From positions 62,001 to 126,000 of the forward strand of contig NZ_CCAS010000001.1 in the NCBI RefSeq assembly GCF_000612625.1: DNA of 64,000 nt. The letters are read 5' to 3'. Within the stretch, counting starts at the first letter, position 1. Each line of letters begins with the position of its first letter. The stretch is from Neobacillus jeddahensis. Lineage in GTDB: Bacteria > Bacillota > Bacilli > Bacillales > Cytobacillaceae. Position numbers and translations under genes: made by a program. Under the pieces are notes generated by a model, which saw only the letters and a list, made by a program, of their open reading frames with translations, was not told the origin of the DNA and ran no database searches. Positions 17,460 to 26,623 of this stretch are shown here, piece by piece.

Positions 17460-19148
17460 ATGAGTCTACACGTAGATGACATTTTAAATTTAGATATTAT
17501 GAAGAATGCAATCGTCGTTGCAGGGGAAAATGTAGTAAAGGAGAAAGAAGTACAGTGGGTTTCTGCGATGGAAATGCCGGTAGAAAGTTTCGTTCGTAAG
17601 AATGAATTTGTTTTGACAACAGCAATTGGCTGTGGTCATCACCATGAGGAATTCGAGAAATTTGTACAGGATATTATTGATTCAGAAGCATCTGCTTTGG
17701 TAGTGGCACTAGGGCGGCATATTTTTGAAATTCCAAAGGAAGCGATTGAACTAGCGAACAAGAACCAATTTATTCTGATTGAAATTCCATGGGAAATTCG
17801 CTTTTCGGAAATTATTGAAGAAGTCATGCTGGAATTAAATGATGCCAACTATAAAGAAAGCAGAAAGTCGGAAAAAGTTCAGCAGGAGCTATTGAATTTA
17901 ATTCTGAAAGAAACAGAGCTGACCTGTATTGCCAATTATTTATACCAACATGTTGGGTACCCCGTTATAATTACCGATCAGATTGGAACTGTACAAGCCC
18001 AAAGTGAGGAGGCACCTGACTTTCTTGATAATTGGCGGGAATATGCTGTAAAGGGAATGGTCCCTGAACGAAAATCGGTGTCACTCACTTCACATGACCC
18101 GATGATTCAAAAAATACAAACGATTAACATTGAGGATTATTGTATTGTGCAGCTTCCGGTTATTCAAGTTTCCGAAAATACACAAGACTATTTATTTGTT
18201 ATTCTACCATCGGATATTTCGCTCGATCGGTTTCTAACCCCATATGCAGTTAATGTATTAGAGCACGCTGTGACAACAATTGCTCTCTGGTTTTCCAGGA
18301 AAAATGCTGTAGAAGAAGCAAAATCTATCCTTCACGATACGTTTATTAAAGAACTCATTAACGGTGAATTTATCTCTAGTGATCTTGCGAATTCACGAGC
18401 TGAGATTGTAGGCTATAACCTTAACCATCCTTATATTTGCATCGTGGGTTCTCCGGAAAATTTAAAAAAGCTATTTAATCAAAGAAAAATAGATGAAAAA
18501 TCCTATCAGCTTTGGTTAGAAAGTATGATTCATTATATAAAAGAAGAAATTTTCTATGCGGCCCAGTCATTACAGAAAGAAGTCATGATTTCATATCAAG
18601 AAGACAAGTTTCTAGTTTTTCTTGAGATTTCCCTTGATAATAAGAAAGAAAGTATGACAAACTTTTTAGATTTAGTGGACCGGCGCTTGCGAAGCTTACT
18701 TCCTAATGTTGTCATTTCTTGGGGGATTGGCAATTACAATGAGGGAGTGTTAGGTTTTAAGGAAAGCTATCAAAATGCAAAAATAGCTTTAAATATCAGT
18801 AGGAATAAAAAAGGGATTGGAAATCGAGTTATGTATGAAAATACGGCTATCGATCGAGTGTTATTAAATCTCTATCAAAACAAAGAAATGAAAGAAATCA
18901 TTATGTCTACAGTCGAACCATTAATAGAATACCATAAACTAAGGAATCTCGATTTAATCGAGACGATCAGTACATATAATCATTATCAAGGAAATGTCAG
19001 TAAAACAGCAAAAGCCTTATTCTTACACCGGCAATCTTTGCTCTATCGTTTAAGAAAGATTGAAGAATTGACAGGACTCTCCCTTGTTGATCCGGATGAT
19101 TTATTTTTACTAGATTTAAGTATTAAAACATGGAAAATGGGATTTTAG
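17460..19148 (+). CDS. PucR-family regulator (first of two paralogues)
   Basis: A 562-residue transcription factor of the PucR family. Residues 1 to about 125 form the PucR N-terminal ligand domain, with PVESFVRKNEFVLTTAIG typical of the family. The middle (about 290-430) is a GGDEF-like CdaR domain, and the C-terminus holds the HTH_30 helix-turn-helix (TAKALFLHRQSLLYRLRKIE). PucR/CdaR proteins usually activate catabolic genes on binding the substrate. It precedes the first binding-protein gene but has its own terminator. It is close to the PucR protein at 26624 along its whole length. Start ATG with ATAGGAGGA upstream. It likely senses ectoine or a breakdown product. Confidence 0.9.
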   Translation: MSLHVDDILNLDIMKNAIVVAGENVVKEKEVQWVSAMEMPVESFVRKNEFVLTTAIGCGHHHEEFEKFVQDIIDSEASALVVALGRHIFEIPKEAIELANKNQFILIEIPWEIRFSEIIEEVMLELNDANYKESRKSEKVQQELLNLILKETELTCIANYLYQHVGYPVIITDQIGTVQAQSEEAPDFLDNWREYAVKGMVPERKSVSLTSHDPMIQKIQTINIEDYCIVQLPVIQVSENTQDYLFVILPSDISLDRFLTPYAVNVLEHAVTTIALWFSRKNAVEEAKSILHDTFIKELINGEFISSDLANSRAEIVGYNLNHPYICIVGSPENLKKLFNQRKIDEKSYQLWLESMIHYIKEEIFYAAQSLQKEVMISYQEDKFLVFLEISLDNKKESMTNFLDLVDRRLRSLLPNVVISWGIGNYNEGVLGFKESYQNAKIALNISRNKKGIGNRVMYENTAIDRVLLNLYQNKEMKEIIMSTVEPLIEYHKLRNLDLIETISTYNHYQGNVSKTAKALFLHRQSLLYRLRKIEELTGLSLVDPDDLFLLDLSIKTWKMGF

Positions 19149-19160
19149 CAAAATAAAAAA

Positions 19161-19205
19161 AGCTAGCCAAAGAGAGATATCTTTAACTCTTGGCTGGCTT
19201 TTTTT
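19161..19205 (+). terminator. Terminator of pucR1
   Basis: Stem AGCTAGCCAAAGAG / CTCTTGGCTGGCT (one bulge, one wobble) followed by seven T. Confidence 0.88.
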
Positions 19206-19273
19206 GTATTTAAATTCGAAAGCAATATATTTTTTGTGTACAAATTGTAAGAAAGAATATTGAGAAAATTCAT

Positions 19274-19314
19274 ACAAAATATCGGATGTATTTTAAAATT
19301 CTGATTTCTATAAT
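19274..19314 (+). promoter_or_regulatory. Promoter and putative PucR box of the transport operon
   Basis: Box ACAAAATATCGGATG (19274-19288) lies 20 bases upstream of a TATAAT -10 element (19309-19314) and covers the -35 position, where no good -35 hexamer is seen. The same box and spacing recur before the flavoprotein/ETF and doeA2 operons, as expected for a class II activator site. Confidence 0.6.
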
Positions 19315-19413
19315 AAACCAAAGGGTAAATATTCAACTTACAGACATACTTTTTTTACCTAAAAGCAAGAATGAGATTTGCCATTAGAAATGAAAAGGGA
19401 GTTGAGGTCTACA

Positions 19414-20301
19414 ATGAAAAAATGGATGATGTGTTTTCTAATTGGAGTCATGCTGATGGCATTAGCTGCATGTGGTACTTCCACAAGCACTTCTACCGGG
19501 GCTTCTTCCAGCAACGAATCCACCTTGGAAAAATTGAAAAAACAAGGCTATGCAACAGTTGGATTTGCTAACGAGATTCCCTATGCCTATGCCACTTCCG
19601 ATGGAAAACTTACGGGTGAGTCTGTTGAAGTAGCGAGAGCTGTTCTAAAAAGATTGGGAATTAAAGAAGTAAATGGTGTCCTAACGGAGTTTGGATCACT
19701 CATACCAGGCATCAAGGCAAAGCGTTTTGACATGATCACTGCTGGTATGTATATCACTCCAGAACGTGCCAAGGAAGTAGCATATGGTAATCCTGACTAT
19801 ATGATTGGTCAAGCCATTGCAGTGAAAAAAGGAAATCCTTTGGATCTGCATAGCTACGAGGATATTGCCAAAAATGAAAAAGTTAAAGTCGGTGTCATTG
19901 GTGGCTCAGTTGAAAGTGGTTACTTAACGGAGGTTGGCGTTGCGAAAGATCAAATTTCAATTTTTCCGGATAATTCTTCGCTTATTTCTGCTTTGCAGGC
20001 ACAACGAGTTGATACCGTTACAGTCTCAGGTCCATCGATTCGAAAAATGCTAGAATCGGCTAACGATTCGAATATCGAGGGTGTGGAGGATTTCAAACAA
20101 CCCGTTATCGATGGGAAAAGTTTCAGGGCTTATGGCGCCATTGTCTTTCGAAAAGAAGATGACGAATTTCGAAAAGCATATAATAAGGAATTACAAGCTT
20201 TGAAGGATTCTGGGGAGCTTTTAGAGATCTTGAAAAAGTTCGGAATGTCGGAAGATGAATTACCTAAAGATGTTACAGTCGAGGATGTATTAAAGAACTA
20301 A
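19414..20301 (+). CDS. ehuB: EhuB-type ectoine/hydroxyectoine binding lipoprotein (copy 1)
   Basis: A 295-residue solute-binding lipoprotein of the amino-acid (SBP_bac_3) class. The lipoprotein signal ends at LAAC, then a Ser/Thr linker. The core GYATVGFANEIPYAY, VLTEFGSLIPGIKAKRFD and ITAGMYITPERAKEVAY is the EhuB signature of the ectoine/hydroxyectoine ABC importer. I chose ATG 19414 because it opens a proper signal peptide and has GAGG 6 bases upstream; the in-frame upstream ATG would add polar residues before it. First gene of the transport operon. A second paralogue lies at 25588 on the other strand. Confidence 0.85.
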   Translation: MKKWMMCFLIGVMLMALAACGTSTSTSTGASSSNESTLEKLKKQGYATVGFANEIPYAYATSDGKLTGESVEVARAVLKRLGIKEVNGVLTEFGSLIPGIKAKRFDMITAGMYITPERAKEVAYGNPDYMIGQAIAVKKGNPLDLHSYEDIAKNEKVKVGVIGGSVESGYLTEVGVAKDQISIFPDNSSLISALQAQRVDTVTVSGPSIRKMLESANDSNIEGVEDFKQPVIDGKSFRAYGAIVFRKEDDEFRKAYNKELQALKDSGELLEILKKFGMSEDELPKDVTVEDVLKN

Positions 20302-20314
20302 ATATGAGTTACTA

Positions 20315-20353
20315 TCAGAAATCAGATGGTGCATCTGATTTCTGAAATTTTTT
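20315..20353 (+). terminator. Intercistronic hairpin after ehuB1
   Basis: Perfect 13-bp stem TCAGAAATCAGAT/ATCTGATTTCTGA, 5-base loop, then a T-rich tail. Such hairpins after binding-protein genes stop part of the transcripts and stabilise the upstream message, giving more binding protein than permease. Confidence 0.82.
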
Positions 20354-20388
20354 AAAGACTTACATCGTTTTTTGGGCTGGAGGTTTTT

Positions 20389-22080
20389 ATGAGAATCATT
20401 GAAACAGATATTTTAATCATTGGTTCCGGTGCGGCTGGTTTAACTGCTTCCGTCTATGCGGGGCTGTCAGGCCTGGATGTCCTTGTTATTGATAAGGGGG
20501 CTGTAGGCAAAAGTGGATCAACAGTCGGAGCTGTTCAAATAGCAGCTTCCGGCCGTTGGTCAAGTGAAAAGGATACCCAAGAATCTTATACGAACGATAT
20601 TCTTTTAAGCGGAAAAGGGTTAAGCAAACTTCCAATGGTTCAAGCACTCGTCCATGACATTGAAAAAATAATTGCTGATGTGGTGGAATGGGGATTGAGG
20701 CTTGATAAAGATTCTGCTGGAAATCTCGTCGTTTCTTCTACCTCAGGGCATCGTGCACCACGCTCCATTAGTGCTAATAAAGGGAATAGCGGACGGGCTA
20801 TTATCCAAACATTATCAAGGAAAGCAAAAACACTCTCGAATATTAAGTTAATAAGTGATGTTATAACGATTGAATTAGTTTGTTTTGAAAACCAAGTGCA
20901 TGGGGCATTGGCGTATGACTTGGCTAAAGCTGAACTTTTATTGATTCTTAGTAAGTCAGTCATTCTTGCGACGGGAGGAGCTGGTCAACTATACCCGGTT
21001 ACCAGTAATCCGGTTCAAGCGACAGGAGATGGATTTTCTTTAGCGTTAAAAGCGGGTGCTGCGTTGATTGATATGGAACAGATTCAATTTTACCCTGTAA
21101 GCCTCATTTTTCCTGAAGCACTTAAAGGATTTTGCATGAGTTTTTATCCTATGGCAAAGCTTTATAATAGTTTTAATGAAAGGTTTATGCACCGCTATGA
21201 ACCTGAAAAACTAGAGGATGTAACGAGAGACCGTTTAGCTTATGCTGTTGCGTGCGAAGTTCGTCAAGGGAAAGGTAGCAGTCATAATGGAGTTTGGTTA
21301 GATGGGACGGCTGCGAGTGAAGAGATTAAGCAGTTATTTCCACATGAATATAAGCTTTGCCTCGAGCATGGTGTCGATTTAGCGAAGGATCGTGCAGAAA
21401 TTGCACCTGCTGCTCATTTTATTATGGGTGGTGTCGATGTAGACGAGGATGGTGCATCTAGTGTAGAGGGGCTTTATATTGCTGGTGAAACAGCAGGCGG
21501 ATTGCATGGCGGAAACCGTTTAGGAAATAATGCTTTATCCGAGTGTTTGGTTTTTGGAGCAAGGGCGGGTAAAGCGGCGGCACATTATGAGAAGACTGCG
21601 CTCCGACTATCTAATAGTAGACTCGCGCATATGATTGACAGAGGACAAGGATTTGTAAAGAAGATCACCACGTTATCTGGTCAACATCGGCCATATCAAG
21701 TAAAGGACCGGCTTCGCCACATCATGGGTGAATACGTGGGGGTTCTTCGAAATAGAACAGAGCTAAAAACAGCACAGGCTGAACTAGAAGCGGTTGTCCA
21801 GCAACTTGCGGACGTGACGGTAAAAGGTTGGGGGAAACCTTTTGCTAGGGAAGTGACCGACTATATTGAAGCAGAGCATATGATATGGACTGCCAAGGGA
21901 ATCATTGGCTCAAGCCTATTAAGAAGAGAGAGCAGAGGCGCTCATTTTCTTAGCGATTACCCAGATTTGTTACCAACTGTTGAGCATACAACTGTTCGAT
22001 TCAATAAAGGGGAATTGTGTTTCTCGACAAGATTAGCTGCAAATAAAAGGTTGGTGGCCTATGCTAAAAATAAAAATTGA
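20389..22080 (+). CDS. FAD-dependent dehydrogenase, fumarate-reductase/NadB-like
   Basis: A 563-residue flavoprotein of the succinate dehydrogenase/fumarate reductase/L-aspartate oxidase family. GSGAAG (12-17) binds the FAD dinucleotide, and YIAGETAGGLHGGNRLGNNALSE is the family's C-terminal FAD signature. GHRAPRSI matches the substrate-capping region of NadB-like enzymes. It overlaps the 2Fe-2S gene by 20 bases, so the two probably form one enzyme. GGAGG precedes the ATG. A dehydrogenase acting on an amino-acid or dicarboxylate intermediate of ectoine breakdown is the likely role (inference). It is not part of the standard ectoine pathway. Confidence 0.82.
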   Translation: MRIIETDILIIGSGAAGLTASVYAGLSGLDVLVIDKGAVGKSGSTVGAVQIAASGRWSSEKDTQESYTNDILLSGKGLSKLPMVQALVHDIEKIIADVVEWGLRLDKDSAGNLVVSSTSGHRAPRSISANKGNSGRAIIQTLSRKAKTLSNIKLISDVITIELVCFENQVHGALAYDLAKAELLLILSKSVILATGGAGQLYPVTSNPVQATGDGFSLALKAGAALIDMEQIQFYPVSLIFPEALKGFCMSFYPMAKLYNSFNERFMHRYEPEKLEDVTRDRLAYAVACEVRQGKGSSHNGVWLDGTAASEEIKQLFPHEYKLCLEHGVDLAKDRAEIAPAAHFIMGGVDVDEDGASSVEGLYIAGETAGGLHGGNRLGNNALSECLVFGARAGKAAAHYEKTALRLSNSRLAHMIDRGQGFVKKITTLSGQHRPYQVKDRLRHIMGEYVGVLRNRTELKTAQAELEAVVQQLADVTVKGWGKPFAREVTDYIEAEHMIWTAKGIIGSSLLRRESRGAHFLSDYPDLLPTVEHTTVRFNKGELCFSTRLAANKRLVAYAKNKN

Positions 22081-22369
22081 CCGATTTGAGGAGAACAGAC
22101 ATTCTCAGGCTGATTATTTTGAAATTCCCAATCAAAACGACATGACCGTCTTGGCTGTTTTAGAACTGATTTATCGGGAGAGAGATCCGACAATTGCCTA
22201 CCGTTTCTCATGTAAAACAGGTCTTTGCGGAACGTGCGCCATGATGATCAATCATAAATCTGGATTAAGTTGTATGAAAGCTGCAGCAGCATATAGTGAT
22301 GGATACCTTCATCTCAGTCCACTAGCACAGGGGATTACAGTTAGAGATTTAGTGAAAGAAGTAAGGTGA
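22061..22369 (+). CDS. 2Fe-2S ferredoxin-like subunit
   Basis: A 102-residue protein of the SdhB N-terminal (Fer2) type. Cys51, Cys56, Cys59 and Cys71 make a CX4CX2CX11C 2Fe-2S site. It lacks the second, bacterioferredoxin-like half of SdhB, so it carries only one cluster. It starts inside the end of the flavoprotein gene and must work with it, passing electrons onward, perhaps to a quinone or to the ETF of the same island (inference). Confidence 0.85.
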   Translation: MLKIKIDRFEENRHSQADYFEIPNQNDMTVLAVLELIYRERDPTIAYRFSCKTGLCGTCAMMINHKSGLSCMKAAAAYSDGYLHLSPLAQGITVRDLVKEVR

Positions 22370-22407
22370 AATTCGTCATCTGAAAATAAATGAATGCGGA
22401 GGTAGAA

Positions 22408-23139
22408 ATGATATACGAAGCGAGAAAAGGACAAGTAAGTTATGGGGAATCAATTGGTATTCTGCTTCTTGACACTTTTGCACCTTTTATTCCGGGAGAT
22501 GTAGGCAATGCCACCACCTATTCTTATCCAGTAAGATTTCGTAAAGTAGAGGGCTTTTCAGTCACCCGCTTGTTTAATAAGGATCTAACCGCCCTTGATG
22601 CAATGGTTGAGGCATGCCAAGAGCTCGTTAATGAAGGGGTAAAAGCGATTACAGGAGACTGCGGTTATATGGCCTTATTTCAAAAAGAACTGGCTGAAAG
22701 AGTGGAGGTTCCCATCTTTCTTTCTAGTCTGCTGCAGGTTCCTTTTATCTCACAGATGTTAAGTAAGGATGAAAAGGTAGGAATTATTTGCGCAGATTCT
22801 AGGATACTAGATCGAGAGTTATTAGCTGAGGTAGGGGTCCATGCTACGATCCCTGTTTGTATAAGCGGACTAGAAAATAAAGAGTATTTTTATCAAGCAG
22901 CAATAGAGGAAGTAGGCACCCTTGACGCACAGCAAATCGAAAGTGAAGTTGTTACTGCCGCTAAAGAAATGGTGGAGAAAGACCCGATGGTAAAAGCTAT
23001 ATTATTGGAGTGCAGTATGCTTCCACCCTATGCTGCAGCTGTACAAGAAGCAGTTAAATTGCCAGTCTTTGATTATGTGACGATGATCAATTATGTCCAT
23101 TCTTCACTGGTGAAAAATAGATATGAAGGGTATATGTAA
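22408..23139 (+). CDS. Aspartate/glutamate-racemase family protein
   Basis: A 243-residue protein of the Asp/Glu/hydantoin racemase superfamily, with the two cysteines expected of the family in TGDCGYM and LLECSMLPPY. EutA of proteobacterial ectoine clusters is also from this superfamily, so this may be its functional counterpart, but I cannot show orthology. I chose ATG 22408, with GGAGG 5 bases upstream; an ATG 18 bases earlier has no ribosome site. It lies between the oxidoreductase pair and the permease genes. Confidence 0.8.
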   Translation: MIYEARKGQVSYGESIGILLLDTFAPFIPGDVGNATTYSYPVRFRKVEGFSVTRLFNKDLTALDAMVEACQELVNEGVKAITGDCGYMALFQKELAERVEVPIFLSSLLQVPFISQMLSKDEKVGIICADSRILDRELLAEVGVHATIPVCISGLENKEYFYQAAIEEVGTLDAQQIESEVVTAAKEMVEKDPMVKAILLECSMLPPYAAAVQEAVKLPVFDYVTMINYVHSSLVKNRYEGYM

Positions 23140-23201
23140 ACTAGCGTTCCAACTATTTTTTGCCCTCTCCACAAACCATTCTTTATGACAGGAGTGTGAT
23201 T

Positions 23202-23855
23202 ATGATAAATACCTATATTGAAATGGTACCTGCCTTATTAAATGGGGCTAAGATTACCATCGAAGTGCTCGTACTGTCTCTCATTTTCACCTATATAATT
23301 GCCTTTATTGCTGGCCTGGGAAAACTGTCAAAGTTCAGAGCAATAAGAGTAGTTTGTACGATTTATATTGAAATTTTCCGAGGTACCTCCTTATTAGTTC
23401 AATTGTTTTGGATTTACTTTGTTTTGCCGTTTTTCGGGATTGAATTTTCTGCCCTGACAGCAGGTGTCATTGCCATGTCCTTATGCTACGGTGCGTATGC
23501 GTCAGAGGTTGTTCGCGGGGCGATTCTTTCCATTCCTAAGGGGCAAACAGAAGCGGCCATTGCCTTAAATATGACACCCTTTCAAAGAATGATGAAAATT
23601 ATTATCCCACAGGCATTCAAAATCATGCTGCCTGGATTCGGAAATCTCTCGATTGAATTAATGAAAGGGACCTCACTTGTTTCCTTAATTACGCTTGGCG
23701 ATCTAACCTACCAATCCTTAACTCTCCGGAATACAAATGTCGCCCATACAACCGAGATTTTTGTCGCCTTACTCGTCATCTATTTTATTATTGCCCTGCC
23801 TCTTATTGTTTTAGCCCGATGGTTAGAGCGTAGAGCATCACTAGGGAGGGTTTAA
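23202..23855 (+). CDS. ehuC: EhuC-type ABC permease
   Basis: A 217-residue inner-membrane permease of the polar amino-acid (HisM/His-Glu-Gln-Arg-opine) class. It has about five membrane helices, and the EAA loop is TEAAIALNMTPFQRMMKIIIPQAF. ATG 23202 with CAGGAGTG upstream was chosen; 14 residues before it in frame lack a ribosome site. One base separates it from the next permease. It forms the channel with EhuD and is driven by EhuA. The assignment to EhuC rests on gene order and on the better fit of the next gene to EhuD. Confidence 0.82.
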   Translation: MINTYIEMVPALLNGAKITIEVLVLSLIFTYIIAFIAGLGKLSKFRAIRVVCTIYIEIFRGTSLLVQLFWIYFVLPFFGIEFSALTAGVIAMSLCYGAYASEVVRGAILSIPKGQTEAAIALNMTPFQRMMKIIIPQAFKIMLPGFGNLSIELMKGTSLVSLITLGDLTYQSLTLRNTNVAHTTEIFVALLVIYFIIALPLIVLARWLERRASLGRV

Positions 23856-23856
23856 C

Positions 23857-24561
23857 ATGAGTATATGGAGTTGGAGTTATACGTTTGAAGTGTTTCCTAT
23901 CATTTTTGACGCGCTGTGGATTACCCTGGCTGCCACGATTACTGCGTATGTGCTTGCCATGGTTCTAGGATTAGTATTGGCTATTCTTCGTCGGTCAGCT
24001 TTTAAACCACTTACATGGATTGTAATCGGTTTGAGTGAATTTATTCGAGCAACACCGCCGCTCGTTCAGCTATTTTTTGTATTTTATGTATTGCCATTTT
24101 ACGGAATATCATTATCTCCTTTTGTTGCGGGTACACTTGCCCTCGGCGTTCATTACAGCACCTATTGTGCCGAGATTTATCGTTCAGGAATCGACTCCGT
24201 TCCGCGGGGACAATGGGAGGCTGCAACGTCTCTTAATTTCTCTAGCACCCAGAAATGGAGGAAAATCATCCTTCCACAAGCCATACCACCCATTATTCCT
24301 ATGTTAGGAAACTATTTAATTTCCATGTTTAAAGACACTCCAATACTGTCAGCGATTACGGTTGTTGAAACGCTGCAAGCGGCAAAGATTGCCGGCTCTG
24401 CTAGCTTCCGCTATTTGGAGCCATTCACGATTGTTGGCGTACTTTTCTTACTATTAAGCTATCCTTCTGCACTACTGATAAAAAAATTAGAAGTGAAATT
24501 GAATCGTAGAAGCCTAGGGAAAAAGGACAAGAAATTAAAAGAAAAGGGAGTGGCGGCATAA
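23857..24561 (+). CDS. ehuD: EhuD-type ABC permease
   Basis: A 234-residue permease of the same class. The aromatic N-terminus SIWSWSYTFEVFP, the ILRRS stretch, LVQLFFVFYVLP and the GQWEAATSLNFS EAA loop fit EhuD. The charged C-terminal tail is longer than usual. The stop codon overlaps the ATG of the ATPase gene (TAATG), so translation is coupled. Confidence 0.84.
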   Translation: MSIWSWSYTFEVFPIIFDALWITLAATITAYVLAMVLGLVLAILRRSAFKPLTWIVIGLSEFIRATPPLVQLFFVFYVLPFYGISLSPFVAGTLALGVHYSTYCAEIYRSGIDSVPRGQWEAATSLNFSSTQKWRKIILPQAIPPIIPMLGNYLISMFKDTPILSAITVVETLQAAKIAGSASFRYLEPFTIVGVLFLLLSYPSALLIKKLEVKLNRRSLGKKDKKLKEKGVAA

Positions 24562-25379
24562 TGTTAGCAGTGAGAACAGAGGAGTTTATCGGCAAGAATG
24601 CAGTGGAAACAGCAAATCCGCTTGTTGCCTATAAAAAGGTCAGCAAAGCATTTGGTGAAGTTAAGGTTATTCGTGATTTAGATTTCAATGTTTCTCCCGG
24701 AGAAAAAGTGGCGATCATCGGACCGAGCGGCTCAGGAAAAACAACGCTGATTCGACTGTTAATGACCTTAGAGGAACCGACATCAGGTGTGATTGAGATT
24801 AATGGTGAACCGCTTTGGCACAAAGAGGTAAAAGGCAAATTGGTAAAGGCGGATGAAAAGCACCTACATAAAATGCGGGGCCAAATCGGAATGGTTTTCC
24901 AGCAATTTAATCTCTTTCCGCATATGACCGTGTTGCGCAATTGTACGGAGGCTCCGGTGAATGTGCTCGGAATGAGCCGTAAAGAGGCTGAAGAACGTGC
25001 AAAAGCGATGCTGGCAAAGGTAGGACTAGAAAACAAACTAGACAGCTACCCGGCACAATTATCTGGCGGCCAGCAGCAGCGAGTCGCCATCGCGCGTGCA
25101 CTGGTGATGCGTCCGAAAGTCATGCTGTTTGATGAACCAACCTCTGCACTTGATCCAGAGCTAGTTGGTGAGGTGCTGGATGTCATTCGAGAAATTGCAG
25201 AAGAAGGGGAAATGGCCATGATCCTCGTCACCCATGAAATGGAATTTGCGAAAGATGTGGCCGACCGAATCGTATTTACGGACGGCGGCAAAATTGTCGA
25301 ACAAGGTGACCCTAAAGAAATCTTTGAAAATCCTAAAAGTGAACGTCTCCAATCCTTTTTAAAGCGAATGAGATCCTGA
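24561..25379 (+). CDS. ehuA: EhuA-type ABC transporter ATPase
   Basis: A 272-residue ATPase of the GlnQ/HisP class that powers import. Walker A GPSGSGKT (54-61), Q-loop VFQQFNLFPH, signature LSGGQQ (167-172), Walker B VMLFDE (187-192), then the D-loop and VTHEM. The first 20 residues precede the domain and are unusual. The insertion after NGEPL (about 85-100) is typical of EhuA-like ATPases. Last gene of the operon. Confidence 0.87.
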   Translation: MLAVRTEEFIGKNAVETANPLVAYKKVSKAFGEVKVIRDLDFNVSPGEKVAIIGPSGSGKTTLIRLLMTLEEPTSGVIEINGEPLWHKEVKGKLVKADEKHLHKMRGQIGMVFQQFNLFPHMTVLRNCTEAPVNVLGMSRKEAEERAKAMLAKVGLENKLDSYPAQLSGGQQQRVAIARALVMRPKVMLFDEPTSALDPELVGEVLDVIREIAEEGEMAMILVTHEMEFAKDVADRIVFTDGGKIVEQGDPKEIFENPKSERLQSFLKRMRS

Positions 25380-25416
25380 GACATGATTTAGAGTTCACAC
25401 CAAATGATAAACTACA

Positions 25417-25468
25417 AAAAATAAATCCCCCTAGCTGCCGGTTATTCCAGGCTAAGGGGATTTATTTT
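25417..25468. terminator. Bidirectional terminator between ehuA and ehuB2
   Basis: Long stem AAATAAATCCCC-CTAGC / GCTAAGGGGATTTATTT with A and T runs on both sides, suited to both converging transcripts. Confidence 0.88.
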
Positions 25469-25587
25469 GAATTTGATTGGTTTGAAAGAAAGGAACGTAT
25501 GTACATGAAGAAAGGAAAGGCACAAGCGCACAAGGGGGTTACAGTTCTTTCGCTAAAATAGGCGCTCATGCTCGATCCATTACCTTC

Positions 25588-26463
25588 TTATTTACAAAGC
25601 TGCTCAGCGGTTTTGTCCCCTGGAAGCTCACTTTCTGTGAAGCCGAATGGACTAATTATGTTAAGAAGCTCACCTGAATCTTTTAATTTTTCCAGTTCCT
25701 TATTAAAGGCGTCGCGCAATTTTGTATCATCTAGACGGAATGCCGATGCTCCGTAGCCTTGAATGGGCTTGCCATCAATGATGGGCTGTTTGAAATCTTT
25801 TACTCTTTCAATGTCCTTGCTCTCGGCACTGTCTAACATTGCTTCTAAAGAAGGGCCTGTCATCGTAATGGCATCGACTCGTTTTGCAAGAAGTGCCGAA
25901 ACAGCCGAAGGAATATCAGGAATAATCGTGATTTGATTGTCTGGGATTCCGGAATCTTTCAAATAATCATGTTCGATCGCACCAGCCATGACGCCAACCT
26001 TCGCTTCCGGATGGGATTTAATATCTTCATAGCTTTTGAGTCCCAGCGGATTATTTGCTTTCACTCCGAGTGCTGCCCCAATTGTATACTCAGGATTTGC
26101 AAATGCTACTTGTTCACAGCGTTCTGGGGTGACATACATTCCAGCAGTAATCATATCAAATCGATTTGCCTTGAGGCCGGGAATTAAGGAGCCAAACTCT
26201 GTAAGAACGCCTTTCATTTCTTTAATTCCTAAATTCTTTAATACAGCCCGTGCTACTTCAACTGCCTCGCCCGTTAGTTTCCCGTTGTCATCTTGATAAG
26301 CGTATGGTTTTTCATTGGCAAATCCTACAGTAATGGTTCCAGAGCTTTTTGCTTTGTCTAAGGACGACTGTGCGGAAGCTGTTGTTTCCTTTGTTGCTGC
26401 GGTTCCGCACGCAGACAAAAGCAGCATCAGGAACATGCATAGTAGAGTGATTATTTTTTTCAT
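25588..26463 (-). CDS. ehuB: EhuB-type binding lipoprotein (copy 2)
   Basis: A 291-residue paralogue of the binding protein at 19414, with lipobox LSAC and the shared core VGFANEKPYAY, VLTEFGSLIPGLKANRFD and ITAGMYVTPERCEQVAF, even nearer to proteobacterial EhuB. It is divergent from the second PucR gene and has no permease of its own, so it probably feeds the same EhuCDA complex. Copies 1 and 2 may split ectoine and hydroxyectoine (inference). GGGGGTC precedes the ATG. Confidence 0.87.
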   Translation of the reverse strand: MKKIITLLCMFLMLLLSACGTAATKETTASAQSSLDKAKSSGTITVGFANEKPYAYQDDNGKLTGEAVEVARAVLKNLGIKEMKGVLTEFGSLIPGLKANRFDMITAGMYVTPERCEQVAFANPEYTIGAALGVKANNPLGLKSYEDIKSHPEAKVGVMAGAIEHDYLKDSGIPDNQITIIPDIPSAVSALLAKRVDAITMTGPSLEAMLDSAESKDIERVKDFKQPIIDGKPIQGYGASAFRLDDTKLRDAFNKELEKLKDSGELLNIISPFGFTESELPGDKTAEQLCK

Positions 26464-26538
26464 TGTGACCCCCTGTTACTTTCTGATTTTTTTGAATCCA
26501 TCTTTTATTTTATCTTTTTATTTTTTTGAAAACTATTA

Positions 26539-26553
26539 CCATAATGTCGAAAT
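26539..26553 (+). promoter_or_regulatory. Weaker match to the PucR box between ehuB2 and pucR2
   Basis: CCATAATGTCGAAAT agrees at 10 of 15 positions with ACAAAATGTCCAATG, centred between the divergent ehuB2 and pucR2 genes. Spacing to a -10 box is not as clear as at the other sites. Confidence 0.35.
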
Positions 26554-26623
26554 TAACTGTCCATTATTCTACAACTTAAAGATTTACATACATGATAGAA
26601 ATTGAAATTGGGAGGTTTATAAA

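Noticed and set aside
26464-26623. Sigma-54 promoter in the ehuB2/pucR2 gap
   Set aside because: No TGGC-N7-TTGC type element found there or at other island promoters.
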